Below, piece after piece: positions 53,518 through 62,994 of a DNA stretch of 64,000 nucleotides. Source of the DNA: Candidatus Fermentibacterota bacterium. Lineage in GTDB: Bacteria; JAFGKV01. The translations under genes and the position numbers were made by a program. Position 1 is the first letter of the stretch. Each line of letters begins with the position of its first letter. The DNA lies in contig JAFGKV010000063.1 of the NCBI GenBank assembly GCA_016928395.1, forward strand, positions 1-64,000. The letters are read 5' to 3'. The notes beneath the pieces were generated by a model that saw only the letters and a list, made by a program, of their open reading frames with translations, had not been told where the DNA came from and did not search any database.

Positions 53518-54945
53518 CTATCCCTTGAGGCAACCCAGCGGCTTCACGCGTGCGACCGTGGTGCAGATGCCGGCCCCGGTCACGGCCTCCACCACGGTTG
53601 ACACATCCTTGTATGCCTCAGGCATCTCTTCCTCCAGGGTACCCCTACCGGTGGCGATGACATACACGCCCTGTCGAGCCAGTTCCTGGGCGATGGATCT
53701 GCCCCGAGCCCGCTGCACGGCCTTCTTGCGGCTCAACATGCGGCCGGCCCCGTGACACGCGGACCCAAAAGTCTCCGTCATGGCTTTCTGGGTACCCAGC
53801 AAGACATAGGAGTACCGACCCATGTCGCCGGGCACCAAAACTGGCTGGCCGTAGTCTCGGTACCGGGCGGGCACCTCCGCCCGATGTGGCCCAAAGGCTC
53901 TGGTTGCACCCTTTCGATGGACACACACTGTCGTCGGCACAGCGTCCACCACGTGCTCCTCCATCTTGGCGATGTTGTGGGCAACCTCATAGACCGTCCA
54001 GATCTCTACACGACGTTCGCCGAAGAGCGTGCCGATGGCCGTCCGGCTTCCGTGAGCGAGGAGTTGCCGGTTGGCAAAGGCATAGTTCACTGCCGCGCCC
54101 ATCGCGCCCACATAGGCCTGCCCTTCAGGGGACTTCACCGGGGCACAGCACAACTGCCGGTCAGGAAGGGCAATGCCGTATTTCGCCGATGCCTTGAGCA
54201 TGATGTGGATGTAATCATCACACACCTGATACCCAAGCCCTCGCGATCCTGAGTGAATGCACAAGGTCACTGATCCGGGAGTCAGGCCCATGCTCGCCGC
54301 CGCGTCGACATCAGCGATTTCGTCCACATAGCCCACCTCCACAAAGTGATTACCCGAACCCAGCGTGCCAAGCTGAGGTCGCCCGCGATCCAACGCCCGC
54401 GGGCTCAGTCGGCCGGGATCCGCCCCGGCCATACAACCGCCCTCCTCGATGGCATCAAGATCGTCCGGTTGGCCGTAGCCCGCCTCGATGGCCCACTGAG
54501 CGCCCTCCACCAGCACCCGGCGCTCGTCCGCCTTTGACAGCCGCATCGTCGACATTGATCCAACCCCACTGGGGATGACTGCGGCCAAGGCGGTGATGAC
54601 CTCGCGTATTCGCGGCTCCACTTCCTCGCGGGAGAGATTCGTCCCCATCAGCCGGACGCCGCAGTTGATGTCATACCCCACCCCTCCGGGCGATATCACG
54701 CCGGTATCGACGTCAAAGGCTGCAACACCGCCGATGGGAAAACCATAGCCCCAATGGATATCAGGCATGGCGAGGCTTCTACCGACAATACCAGGCAGCG
54801 TGGCGACGTTCTGAACCTGCTCGGCCGCCTTGTCACCCACGATCTGGGGCAGAAGCTCCTCGGAAGCGTAGATCAAACCTGGGACCCGCATACTGCCGGT
54901 TCTGGGGATCTCCCAGCGATAGGCATCGATGCGATGAAGGTGCAT
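53518..54945 (-). CDS. rtcB: RtcB-family RNA ligase
   Basis: 475 residues. It joins RNA 2',3'-cyclic phosphate (or 3'-phosphate) ends to 5'-hydroxyl ends with GTP. Metal and GMP-site blocks: MPDIHWGYGFPIGGVAAFD, GGVGYDINCGVRL (metal Cys95), LGSGNHFVEV, HSGSRGLG and, near the end, SACHGAGRMLSRKKA (guanylylated His). AAGGA precedes ATG 54945. No archease gene (its usual activator) is adjacent, and no rtcA or rtcR. It is the first gene of the rtcB-TPR-M23 run. Confidence 0.96.
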   Translation of the reverse strand: MHLHRIDAYRWEIPRTGSMRVPGLIYASEELLPQIVGDKAAEQVQNVATLPGIVGRSLAMPDIHWGYGFPIGGVAAFDVDTGVISPGGVGYDINCGVRLMGTNLSREEVEPRIREVITALAAVIPSGVGSMSTMRLSKADERRVLVEGAQWAIEAGYGQPDDLDAIEEGGCMAGADPGRLSPRALDRGRPQLGTLGSGNHFVEVGYVDEIADVDAAASMGLTPGSVTLCIHSGSRGLGYQVCDDYIHIMLKASAKYGIALPDRQLCCAPVKSPEGQAYVGAMGAAVNYAFANRQLLAHGSRTAIGTLFGERRVEIWTVYEVAHNIAKMEEHVVDAVPTTVCVHRKGATRAFGPHRAEVPARYRDYGQPVLVPGDMGRYSYVLLGTQKAMTETFGSACHGAGRMLSRKKAVQRARGRSIAQELARQGVYVIATGRGTLEEEMPEAYKDVSTVVEAVTGAGICTTVARVKPLGCLKG

Positions 54946-55534
54946 GTACTATCCTTCGGCAGGCGAAGTGGTGGTCACGGTGAATGCCTTGACCCGCCAA
55001 GCAAGAGTCTGTGACACCGGGACGTCAAGGGTCGAATTGGTCCGTTCAGGTAAGAACCCGTAGCATCTCCACAGGATCCCATGAAGGTGATCTTCTGGAC
55101 TCGATCGCACGAAAAACAACTGTCCTACGACGTCACGGACGGCAGGATGGAATGGCCGTCCTTACGGTGCTGGTTGCCATCAGGCCGAACTCAGAGCCCC
55201 GAAAGACATGACGGCGCTCGGTGCCCTCACCGGCCGGCTTGAACCCTTGGATCCTATTCCCTCCACCTTGGCCATCTCCGTCTGAAGTGAGTATGGTTCC
55301 CCTCTGCTACGGGTAGATCAGCGTCGTTGCGCTGGGCCGCGTGTCATCACATGACCATAAGGATTATCGCATGGGACACTCGAGTTGCGCGAGTGTCAGT
55401 CGTCGTATCGACGCGAGGGTCTGGTTGACGAGAGAGCTTCATTGTGCTATTCTGCAGGGGTTAGGCCTTTCCATCGGTTCCGTACACGACGGTGTCGGTG
55501 GTCAGGTCCGGGTTTTTGTCGAAGGAGACCCTAA
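54946..55534. other. 589-bp divergent gap between rtcB and a small lipoprotein gene
   Basis: No gene of known family. The 3' part carries a good promoter (55425-55453). A minus-strand reading frame close to rtcB (55107 to 54949, GTG start) would encode about 52 residues, but it has no ribosome site and unlike codon use, so it is not annotated. Confidence 0.6.
55425..55453 (+). promoter_or_regulatory. Sigma-70-like promoter for the small lipoprotein gene
   Basis: TTGACG (-35), 17-base spacer, TATTCT (-10). Transcription would start near 55460, giving an untranslated leader of about 75 bases. This is the best housekeeping-type promoter I saw in the window. Confidence 0.65.
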
Positions 55535-55810
55535 ATGCTCGTTCGATTCATCATGGTCGCATTCATGGCTATCGCCATCGTGGCCGCCTGTCAGCCCAAA
55601 TCCCAGGAACAAGTGCCGCCGACCCCCAGCCCCGCGCTTCAGGTGGCTCCCCGCGTCGCGCCGGATACGGCCGACGTCGCGGCAGATACCGTGGAGGGCA
55701 TCGCCAGTGATGCTGCTGATGCGGCAGAAGAAGCAGCCAGTGATGCTGCTGATGCGGCAGAGGAAGCAGCCAGTGATGCTGCTGATGCCGTGAAGGAAGC
55801 TACCGACTAG
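55535..55810 (+). CDS. Small alanine-rich repeat lipoprotein
   Basis: 91 residues. Hydrophobic signal segment with lipobox IVAAC (Cys at about 19), a Pro-rich spacer (QVPPTPSPALQVAP), and a helix made of an 11-residue unit ASDAADAAEEA repeated three times, the last diverged. Hendecad repeats of this kind form right-handed coiled coils or lie on lipid or peptidoglycan. AAGGAG precedes the ATG. It has its own promoter and terminator, so it is a monocistronic unit; a structural envelope lipoprotein is my guess. Confidence 0.8.
   Translation: MLVRFIMVAFMAIAIVAACQPKSQEQVPPTPSPALQVAPRVAPDTADVAADTVEGIASDAADAAEEAASDAADAAEEAASDAADAVKEATD
55703..55801 (+). repeat. Three in-frame 33-bp tandem repeats
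   Basis: Units at 55703-55735, 55736-55768 and 55769-55801, inside the small lipoprotein gene. The first two differ at a single base (AAGAAGC versus AGGAAGC); the third differs mostly in its second half. The near-identity at DNA level indicates recent duplication or slippage and a likely variable repeat number. Confidence 0.9.
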
Positions 55811-55836
55811 CCTACGAGTCGCCCGCGATCCCCTGG

Positions 55837-55873
55837 GTGGAACCGCTGGTGTGGCGGTTCCACTCATTCATTT
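55837..55873 (+). terminator. Terminator hairpin after the small lipoprotein gene
   Basis: GTGGAACCGC-7 nt-GCGGTTCCAC, a perfect 10-bp stem, followed by TCATTCATTT. It lies 27 bases past the stop codon. The T-rich tail is interrupted but the stem is strong. It could also serve the convergent gene ending at 55970. Confidence 0.7.
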
Positions 55874-55969
55874 CCGCCAGTCCCGACGACCGGGGCCAGG
55901 AAATGCCATGCGGTCTGACGTAGAATGGCTGCCTCGCGGCCCAGCTCGACCCCTGCGTTCTCGTTCGCC

Positions 55970-58261
55970 CTATGGACCCGTGTAGACTATCCGCTGCGAC
56001 CGTGTACCCCATGGCCCTGATCCCGTGATGACAAACGCCCCGGCAGGCAGTGAGGGAACATACAAGCGCAGCGAAGCGGCCGGCATCCGGCTGGCGGCAC
56101 GGCCTAGCACACGCCCCGATAGATCATAGATAGCGGCCTCCTGGATACCCGGAGCAGAAATCGTCAACCTCGGGCTGCCAAGCCATGGGCACGGACCCAC
56201 TACCAGTTCAAGGGTGCGGGTCTGAGGCCACACCGCCGCGTCCAGTGCCAAGGTGTCGCATCCTCCTGACTCGTGGTACCGGGCCATGAACTCCTGCAGG
56301 AACAAGTTGGCCACTCGCGGATCGTGGATCACCAGAGTGTTCTCGTCGTTCGATCCTTCCGCGGAGTAGGACCAGTTGTAGCTGCCCGTGATCACTGCCG
56401 CATCGTAGGCGCTGTTGTCCGCGTCGATGAGAAGGTACTTGTGATGCATCGAGGGATACGATCCAAGCAGATGTACGTCGGCTGGCGGATTCCACGCATT
56501 GCCGCCCACGCCGCTCATGGGCCAGTACCTGCTGCTGCTCGTGGCCTGGCCGGCATCGAAGACGCCCGCGACGCGCACGCCATGATAGTCGCGTGCCGCG
56601 TGCAAGGCTTCATCGACTGCTTCATTGGTGAACCCGAAGATGGAAAAGTATAGCCCGCGCGTGGCCTCCCCGATAGCTTCGACCAGATGCGTCACACACC
56701 CATCACTGGGACTCATATAGAGCTCCGCCGGGTGTGCGCCGATGAGAAACCGGTGGGGCGTATTGTCTCGTTTGCGGGCCCCGAATCGCGCCTCAGTGGG
56801 CTCCGGCAGGGGCCCCGATGATCCCCACATCTCCTCGAACTCGGCCGTGTATGCACCCGCGAGGGCCTGATCTTGAACGAGGACGACGTTCTCCGCGTTG
56901 TGATAGAACCCATTGTACGTGACGTTGGCGCTCCCGGTCCACACGAAATCGTCTGCGGCCGATGACCGGTCGGCGAAATCAAACACGAGGAACTTGTTGT
57001 GCATGTAGGCTGCGCCGTCGTTGACGCCTGCTGTGTCGGCGAGTACCGGGATACCGGCTGCCATCAATCTGAGCATCTCCGTACCGATGTTCTCCGCCTC
57101 AGCGATAACGCGAACTCGTACACCCCGGTTCTTTGCGACTATCAGGGCGTTGGTGATTTCGGACACCGTGAGGTTGTAGAGACAAGCATCTATGGAGAAA
57201 GCGGCGCCGTTGATGCGGTCCAGAAGCCGCCGCTCAAGAAGGGCGTCGCCATTGGCCTGTTCCATCGTAGCATACTGATGCTCTACCGATTGTGTGAAGA
57301 ACGCAGTGATGCCCCCGGTGCAGTCAGGAGCCGACGAGGTGGATGCCGACCACACAGGGCTGCGGTTCTCCCCCTCGGCATTCCAGATCACGGCCTGAAG
57401 CCGGTAGATGGTGGCGGGCTCCAGGCCATGGACTAGCAGCGTATGGGATAGGGCCATGGTCGAATCCGTCACGAAGCCGAGATCTCCCGGATTCAGCACA
57501 CCATAGAGAACGCCGGCCCCGGCGGGAACGTCAGTACTCCACTCGACGGTGAATCCGGTGGGAGTGAAGCTCCCCTCGATGGGGTCGGTGATAAACTGCG
57601 GCCCTGCAACGGCCTGGATATCGGAAGAAAATCGCGGCACGAGCTCGTAGGAGTCTACATACGGTAGCGTCAAATCCCACTGGCGCACGACACCCGTGAT
57701 GTCATAGAGCCCAGTCTGGAGAGAGATCCCCGTGTCGGTGTCGATATGCAGCGTGCAAGATCCAGAAGTGTCGGTGATGATGCCCGAGGCGGCGTCATAC
57801 CAGGCGAATACCACGCGAACCAGTCGGCTCTCATCTGGCTCGCTGAAGTCGGGGTGGAAGGCGTCGGCGATGGCCGCACAAGTCAGCATACGGGGCTCCG
57901 ACGGAGAGCCTGCATGACCGGCGATGGCGACATTGCTGGGGACGATTCGAGTGGTTCCGAAGTACTGGTCAATGGTACCATGGACCACCACGGAGTCTCC
58001 CAGGACGACCTGGTGGGTGTGATCGCTGCGATAGACCAGAATGCCTCCGGTCGCATCCTCCACGTAGATCTCGGTTCGAATGGCGCTGAACACACCGGTC
58101 GGCACCGTCACGATGCCGCCGATCTGAACCTGGGCCCCAACGCCATACGGCTCGGCAGGCAGGCCTTGCGCATCGTTGCGGTGGAGATCGCCGATGGGAA
58201 CGTGCGCCTCCGTCACGACGACGAGGAGAGCCAGCGTGCCGGCGACGGCGCGGACCGCCAT
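55970..58261 (-). CDS. Secreted two-HKD phospholipase D/nuclease-like protein
   Basis: 763 residues. Signal peptide, then an OB-fold-like domain of the kind found in secreted nucleases (about 35-210: IYVEDATGGILVYRS, VHGTIDQYFGTTRI). A fibronectin-III-like region follows (about 215-310). The first PLD half has HNKFLVFDF...TGSANVT, the second HHKYLLIDA...TGSYNWS. The C-terminal beta domain (AAIYDLSGRVLGRA, LPAGAFVITG) is FlgD-Ig/sorting-like, suggesting export to the surface or medium. The start ATG 58261 overlaps the upstream stop (TGATG). Confidence 0.85.
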   Translation of the reverse strand: MAVRAVAGTLALLVVVTEAHVPIGDLHRNDAQGLPAEPYGVGAQVQIGGIVTVPTGVFSAIRTEIYVEDATGGILVYRSDHTHQVVLGDSVVVHGTIDQYFGTTRIVPSNVAIAGHAGSPSEPRMLTCAAIADAFHPDFSEPDESRLVRVVFAWYDAASGIITDTSGSCTLHIDTDTGISLQTGLYDITGVVRQWDLTLPYVDSYELVPRFSSDIQAVAGPQFITDPIEGSFTPTGFTVEWSTDVPAGAGVLYGVLNPGDLGFVTDSTMALSHTLLVHGLEPATIYRLQAVIWNAEGENRSPVWSASTSSAPDCTGGITAFFTQSVEHQYATMEQANGDALLERRLLDRINGAAFSIDACLYNLTVSEITNALIVAKNRGVRVRVIAEAENIGTEMLRLMAAGIPVLADTAGVNDGAAYMHNKFLVFDFADRSSAADDFVWTGSANVTYNGFYHNAENVVLVQDQALAGAYTAEFEEMWGSSGPLPEPTEARFGARKRDNTPHRFLIGAHPAELYMSPSDGCVTHLVEAIGEATRGLYFSIFGFTNEAVDEALHAARDYHGVRVAGVFDAGQATSSSRYWPMSGVGGNAWNPPADVHLLGSYPSMHHKYLLIDADNSAYDAAVITGSYNWSYSAEGSNDENTLVIHDPRVANLFLQEFMARYHESGGCDTLALDAAVWPQTRTLELVVGPCPWLGSPRLTISAPGIQEAAIYDLSGRVLGRAASRMPAASLRLYVPSLPAGAFVITGSGPWGTRSQRIVYTGP

Positions 58262-58626
58262 CACGCGACCCAGACCCGATGCGGGGCGAGGCGGGCCAGC
58301 CCTTCCAGGCGGGTTCGGGCAATCACCTCCTTGTTCCAGATGAAGACGAATCCACCGATGCCCAGAGGCACCGGGTACCGGCACGTCACCTCGTAGCCAG
58401 CGGCGCGGGGCAAAATGAGAATGGCGCCCGGAGGGACGTTAACTCCCACGTCAGCAGCGATCTCGCGTATCCTATGCTCCAGCTCGTGGGGAGGAACTCT
58501 CACGGCGTTTTGCACATACCCCGAGACCTTGCTGTCGAAATCCATCGAACGCCACAGAGCGCCACCCACCGAAAACACAAGCGCGATTGCCAAAGCGAGC
58601 AGTGCCCATCCGAAAAGCCTTTTCAT
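58261..58626 (-). CDS. Small membrane-anchored protein of unknown function
   Basis: 121 residues. One N-terminal membrane helix (LFGWALLALAIALVFSVGGALW), then about 95 residues outside with VSGYVQNAVRVPPHELEHRIREIA and PVPLGIGGFVFIWNKEVIAR. Short proteins of this build (one helix plus a small alpha/beta part) are common and unassigned. Its ATG overlaps the GT-C gene stop by four bases and its stop overlaps the next start, so it is translationally coupled on both sides. AGGAGG precedes ATG 58626. Confidence 0.75.
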   Translation of the reverse strand: MKRLFGWALLALAIALVFSVGGALWRSMDFDSKVSGYVQNAVRVPPHELEHRIREIAADVGVNVPPGAILILPRAAGYEVTCRYPVPLGIGGFVFIWNKEVIARTRLEGLARLAPHRVWVA

Positions 58627-60347
58627 GGCGTAACCTCCTGGGCCTTGTCGGCCCATGTCACGAATCTCAGATCACCTTCGCGAGGCACTCCCGCCACATG
58701 CAGGGCGCCGTCCAAATACGTATCACCCAATGCAAACCAGAGAGATAGTGTGCCTTCAGGGTCTTGCTCGGCAAGCCGTACGGTGAAACGAAGCAGCCGA
58801 TTCCCTGACTTCATGACCGGGGCGAAATAAAACCGGTGATATCGCCTTGGCACAACCAGCTTCGATGGTACCGTGACGTCCCTAAGAACCCGGCTCGAAG
58901 CCTCATCGCGGAGAGTCATCACGATATCTGAGGCAGCCACCGTGCGACCCTCGAACACCAGATCCACAGCCCGCAGGCCCGGATGCGTACAATGAAATGT
59001 CTGCCCGACCTCAGCCCCGTGGGACAGCGTCTCCAGAACAATGCGGTCCGCAGAGCACTGGTGCGCATCCATCAGCAGTTCATCGGGCCACTCCGCGGGC
59101 CGGTAGTCCCCATGCAGTTGGCAGAGGGATACCACGTTGGATCCAACCAGCGCGATGGGTATCACAACCCCGAGACCAGGCAGGGGAAGCACGCCGATTC
59201 CGCGGGCCACGAGCAGGGAGATAACCCCTGCGAACGGGAAGAGGAACCTCCCCTGCACCTGGTGTGATGAAGAAAGAGTCAGCATCCAGCCGAGTACCGC
59301 GGCGATGAGCATGGGCCACAGAGACAACCACTGCCGGCCTGCGGCATGCGAACGCGCCATCCATCCCAGGGTGGCCAACACCAGTATCACGAGCCAGACT
59401 ATCTTCACCGCTGTTGCCGGCTCGATATCCATCCATCCGAAGCGAGCCCAGTATGAAGAGAAAAGGTCAGGGATCGCGGACAGATAGTCCTTGGAGAGCG
59501 TGTCAGGCAGCACTGCAATCCGCCCGATGAAGCCTCGCTGATCAACCCAGGCATGCCACCGGTGCAGAAGAACACCGGGTGCGGCCACGGCCGCCACACC
59601 CACGACAAACATGCCCAGAGCGCGTCCTGGTCGCCGTGGGCGAGCCGCAACCATGAGCAGAGGCGCACCGGCAAGATAGGGCGCCAGATTGAGCTTGACT
59701 CCGAAGCCGAGCACGGCCAAAGCTCCGGCAGCGCAAGCCCAGACACCACCGGCGGCGCCGGCGTGCACCGCCAGTGCGAGAACAAGACTCCCCATCACGA
59801 GCGCAAGAGTGTCATTGGTGACGCTGCTAGCGATGAACAACACTTGGGGAGTAAGCAGTGAGAGCCCTGTCGCCAGTATGACCTGGCTTTGCGTTCCCCC
59901 CAGCATCCGCGCCGTGAGGAACACGAGCACGCCCGATCCCATGGCGCAGGCAAGCCCGAGCAGCCTGAGCAGTGTCGCATGAAGAGGAGGATCAGAGGGC
60001 GCATCCAGCGTGAATCGCCGTGAACGTTCGACACAGCCCACGAACCGGGCAGGGCTGATGCTCCACTCGATGTCAGGGAGACGGCGCACAACCCATGTCG
60101 CCAGCCAGTAGTAGAACGGCGGCTGGACGGCCTCGTAGGTGACCACATTGGGAAACACGGGAGCACTGGCTACCGGCGGTGTCCGACCGAATCTCGCCTC
60201 ATACACGATCCGCGCCATATGACTTGGCTCATCGGGCTTTTCTCCAAACGGGACCACCATCGCGTAGCCCACGCCCAGCCCTAGGGCCGCAGCCACCAGC
60301 AGGGTGAGGCCGATCACAGAATGATCCCGGGGAATGCGTCTGGCCAC
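58623..60347 (-). CDS. GT-C-fold membrane glycosyltransferase-like protein (DUF2142-like)
   Basis: 574 residues, about ten membrane helices. The first periplasmic loop contains EKPDEPSHMARIVYEARFG; the Asp-Glu pair at this place is the catalytic feature of GT-C transferases, and the DEPSH form is characteristic of DUF2142. QPPFYYWLATWVVRRLP follows. The C-terminal about 150 residues form a soluble beta-rich domain. It presumably uses a lipid-linked sugar to decorate an envelope polymer; acceptor unknown. The GTG start at 60347 has only a weak GAGA upstream. Confidence 0.8.
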   Translation of the reverse strand: MARRIPRDHSVIGLTLLVAAALGLGVGYAMVVPFGEKPDEPSHMARIVYEARFGRTPPVASAPVFPNVVTYEAVQPPFYYWLATWVVRRLPDIEWSISPARFVGCVERSRRFTLDAPSDPPLHATLLRLLGLACAMGSGVLVFLTARMLGGTQSQVILATGLSLLTPQVLFIASSVTNDTLALVMGSLVLALAVHAGAAGGVWACAAGALAVLGFGVKLNLAPYLAGAPLLMVAARPRRPGRALGMFVVGVAAVAAPGVLLHRWHAWVDQRGFIGRIAVLPDTLSKDYLSAIPDLFSSYWARFGWMDIEPATAVKIVWLVILVLATLGWMARSHAAGRQWLSLWPMLIAAVLGWMLTLSSSHQVQGRFLFPFAGVISLLVARGIGVLPLPGLGVVIPIALVGSNVVSLCQLHGDYRPAEWPDELLMDAHQCSADRIVLETLSHGAEVGQTFHCTHPGLRAVDLVFEGRTVAASDIVMTLRDEASSRVLRDVTVPSKLVVPRRYHRFYFAPVMKSGNRLLRFTVRLAEQDPEGTLSLWFALGDTYLDGALHVAGVPREGDLRFVTWADKAQEVTP

Positions 60348-60576
60348 TCTGGTCTCAGGTGTGGGGATGGGAAGGGCGAATCCGGCTCACACACAGAGCA
60401 TCCAGCCCAAAGAAAGGGGCGAGGGTCAGAATCAGGGGTTGTATCAGGAACGTGCACTCGTGTCCGTGCGCCTCTTCACCGTGTGGCTCGCTCGGCGTTC
60501 CAGCCGCCTGCTTCGCATATGCGGCGGCCCGTCGACACACCCGACCACCATTCCATGCACTCATCGTTGCGTTTTC

Positions 60577-61653
60577 CTACTTCCGTACCTTCGCAAGGAC
60601 CACAAGCCCGGCCGCAAGAAACACGATATCGGGCAGCCATGCCGCCACAACAGGCGGGAGACTCTGGTGATGGCCCATGGCCTGACATGCCCGGACGCTC
60701 CCGAAAAACGCGAAGCTGATGGCAATAGAGATACCAAAACTCAACGCCAGGCCCGAGCGTCGGGGTGTCGAAGCCAACGGCGCGCCGATGAGTACCATGA
60801 GGAGATTGGCCAAAGGAAAACTGAATCGGATGTGAAGCTCAACCTGCTGCTTTGCCGTAGGCAGACCCGAGCGACTTAGAGTGCGGATCAGGCGTCTCAG
60901 ATCGGCAACGCCCAGCTCTTCCGGCTGCCTGGGTTTCCTGAGCAACTCCTCGGGCGAGGCCGAGAGCCCGGTCGATCGAAAGGTGACAAAAGGAGCGACA
61001 TGCTCCCTGATCGGCGTGAAGACCCGCAGGTACCCGTGGCCCCAGTTCCATGATCCATCCCGGAACTGGGCATTGCCCGCATCCAACCGCCAGGCAACAA
61101 CCCCATCCTTCTCGGCAACGACGCCCATCCTCTCAGCCACTCCCCGCTCGGGATACAGCACGCCCAGATGATAGATTAGGCCGTCGCTTTGATGCACCAG
61201 GCTCCGCTCCGGCTCCGTCCCCAAGGCGGGCCGGTGTTCAATCTCGAATCGTCTAATGCGCCGGGCCCTGGCGTTGGTCTCCGGAAGGAGCCAGCCTCCC
61301 CCGAGGACAACCAGAAGGCTCAGCAGTATTCCGATCGCCCACAGGGGGAGCAGAAGCCGGTACAGGCTGACCCCGCTTGTCTTCATGGCAACCAGTTCGT
61401 TGTTCCTGGCCAATGATCCAACCGCCAGCATGGATGCAAGTAGCGTGGACATGGGCAGCGTCAGGATTATGATGTAGGGGCAGAGGTTCACATAGTAGAG
61501 AACGACGCGGTCAAGGGGTGCATCTCGATCGATGAACGTGTCGATATTGTCGAAGATATCCACCAGGAGGTACACAAAGACGAACCCCGCCAGCGTAATG
61601 GCGAGCACCCGCAGGAACTCCCTCCCGATGTATCGGTCGAAGACGGTACTCAT
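60577..61653 (-). CDS. lptG: LPS export permease LptG-like (YjgP/YjgQ family)
   Basis: 358 residues. It has the LptF/G layout: N-terminal FDRYIGREFLRVLAITLAGFVFVYL (coupling helix and membrane helix 1), three N-terminal helices, a periplasmic beta-jellyroll (about 130-260), and three C-terminal helices. The GSLARNNELVAMKTSGVS loop is the family signature. With LptF and LptB it extracts lipopolysaccharide from the inner membrane. It lies seven bases after the lptF gene. ATG 61653 was chosen at the start of the conserved region. LptB is not in the window. Confidence 0.9.
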   Translation of the reverse strand: MSTVFDRYIGREFLRVLAITLAGFVFVYLLVDIFDNIDTFIDRDAPLDRVVLYYVNLCPYIIILTLPMSTLLASMLAVGSLARNNELVAMKTSGVSLYRLLLPLWAIGILLSLLVVLGGGWLLPETNARARRIRRFEIEHRPALGTEPERSLVHQSDGLIYHLGVLYPERGVAERMGVVAEKDGVVAWRLDAGNAQFRDGSWNWGHGYLRVFTPIREHVAPFVTFRSTGLSASPEELLRKPRQPEELGVADLRRLIRTLSRSGLPTAKQQVELHIRFSFPLANLLMVLIGAPLASTPRRSGLALSFGISIAISFAFFGSVRACQAMGHHQSLPPVVAAWLPDIVFLAAGLVVLAKVRK

Positions 61654-61660
61654 GCCGCCG

Positions 61661-62992
61661 TCAACTGGCCTTCTTCGAGTCGATTGCGGGAAGACGAAGC
61701 CTTGGGCGCCACTCCAGCATGACCACACCGACAAGATACAAGCCCACCGAGCCGACGATGGCATTGGCTGCCCACATGGCCACCGCAGGAGAGATGAAGC
61801 GTCGATCAGCGAGTTCCTCGCCGCCGATGAGGAATACGTAGTATACCACGAAGAAGATGAGACTCATGCCGAACCCCGTGCCCAGACCGCCGCGCCGCGT
61901 GATAACACCTATGGGCGCGCCGATTACCACGAACACCAGGCATGACACCGCGACACTAAACTTCTTCTGGATCTCCACGGCATAGCGACTGACATCCCTC
62001 TCCTTGTATTCGATGGTCTGCACTTCGTTCTGCAGCTTCATGGACATCCGAAGTTCGGCTGGGCCTCCCCATGCTGGTTCGGCATGCACCGTTCCCGTCA
62101 TCGGCCACAGCGGGCCCAGCGTGAAACTCAGGCGACTGTCCACCATATCAGTGATACGGCCGGTAAGCCCGTTGATCTCCTCGCGGAATCCTGCGATACG
62201 CTGTCGTATCTCTCGAGTCGTCATCTCCCGGTCGCTCTTGTAGCTGCGCTGCCGCTGCTCTAGCTGCAAATGGAGCCCGGCCAGGTTGAGGCTTGTCGTC
62301 TGAAACTGAAGGCGCAGATACCGGTCAGGAGTGGTCGGATCGATCTGGTGCATCTCTCCCTCATAGAGGTGCAGGGTGAGCATGTCCTCATCTGGTCGCG
62401 ACTCCAGCCGCCCGCGCTGGGCCAGGATGGTGCGGGGGCCTTCGTCCCCCTTGGCATCCTCGTACACCGTCACCCCGTGCAGGAGCCCTGTCTTTTCATC
62501 TTCCGAACGAATCAGAATGTGGTAGCCGGGAAAGTCATTGATGAATACCCCTGCCCGTATGTGCACCGCCGGCTTCTTGCGGCTGATGTCTGCGTACAGT
62601 GCCGCATACTCATGGTTCACCTGGGGCAGAATGACGTTGTTGAAGTACATCATGGCGGCAGAAAGAAGCCCGGCCGCCACCAGAGCCGGAAAGAGGAGAC
62701 GCCCCAAGCTGATGCCGCTGGTCTGTACCGCTACTGTCTCATTGTCGGCGCTCAACCTGCCGAACGCCATCAGCGTCGCCACCAAAGTCGACATGGGCAC
62801 GGTGAGCGCGAAGGTAAACGGCAGCATGAGGAATAGGAGCTTGGCCACGGCCCACAACGGCACGCCGCGCCCCAGCAGCATGTCGAACACCTTGAGGAGG
62901 TGGTTCATGATCAAGATGAACGTCAAAACCGTGAGGGCGCCCACAAAGGGCAATGCAAGCTCCTTTAGGACATAGCGGCTGAGAACGCGCAT
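61661..62992 (-). CDS. lptF: LPS export permease LptF-like (YjgP/YjgQ family)
   Basis: 443 residues, longer than LptG because of an enlarged periplasmic part with a helical insertion (REIRQRIAGFREEINGLTGRITDMV, quoted as REIRQRIAGFREEINGL). Begins MRVLSRYVLKELALPF, and the FGRLSADNETVAVQTSGIS loop is the family signature. The C-terminal helices contain VIGAPIGVITRRGGLGTGFG, the conserved end. ATG 62992 overlaps the end of the DUF362 gene by a few bases. Confidence 0.9.
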   Translation of the reverse strand: MRVLSRYVLKELALPFVGALTVLTFILIMNHLLKVFDMLLGRGVPLWAVAKLLFLMLPFTFALTVPMSTLVATLMAFGRLSADNETVAVQTSGISLGRLLFPALVAAGLLSAAMMYFNNVILPQVNHEYAALYADISRKKPAVHIRAGVFINDFPGYHILIRSEDEKTGLLHGVTVYEDAKGDEGPRTILAQRGRLESRPDEDMLTLHLYEGEMHQIDPTTPDRYLRLQFQTTSLNLAGLHLQLEQRQRSYKSDREMTTREIRQRIAGFREEINGLTGRITDMVDSRLSFTLGPLWPMTGTVHAEPAWGGPAELRMSMKLQNEVQTIEYKERDVSRYAVEIQKKFSVAVSCLVFVVIGAPIGVITRRGGLGTGFGMSLIFFVVYYVFLIGGEELADRRFISPAVAMWAANAIVGSVGLYLVGVVMLEWRPRLRLPAIDSKKAS

Positions 62993-62994
62993 AC

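Noticed and set aside
54949-55107. Small minus-strand frame just upstream of rtcB (52 residues), checked as archease
   Set aside because: No archease motif, no ribosome site, and third codon positions are not GC-rich.
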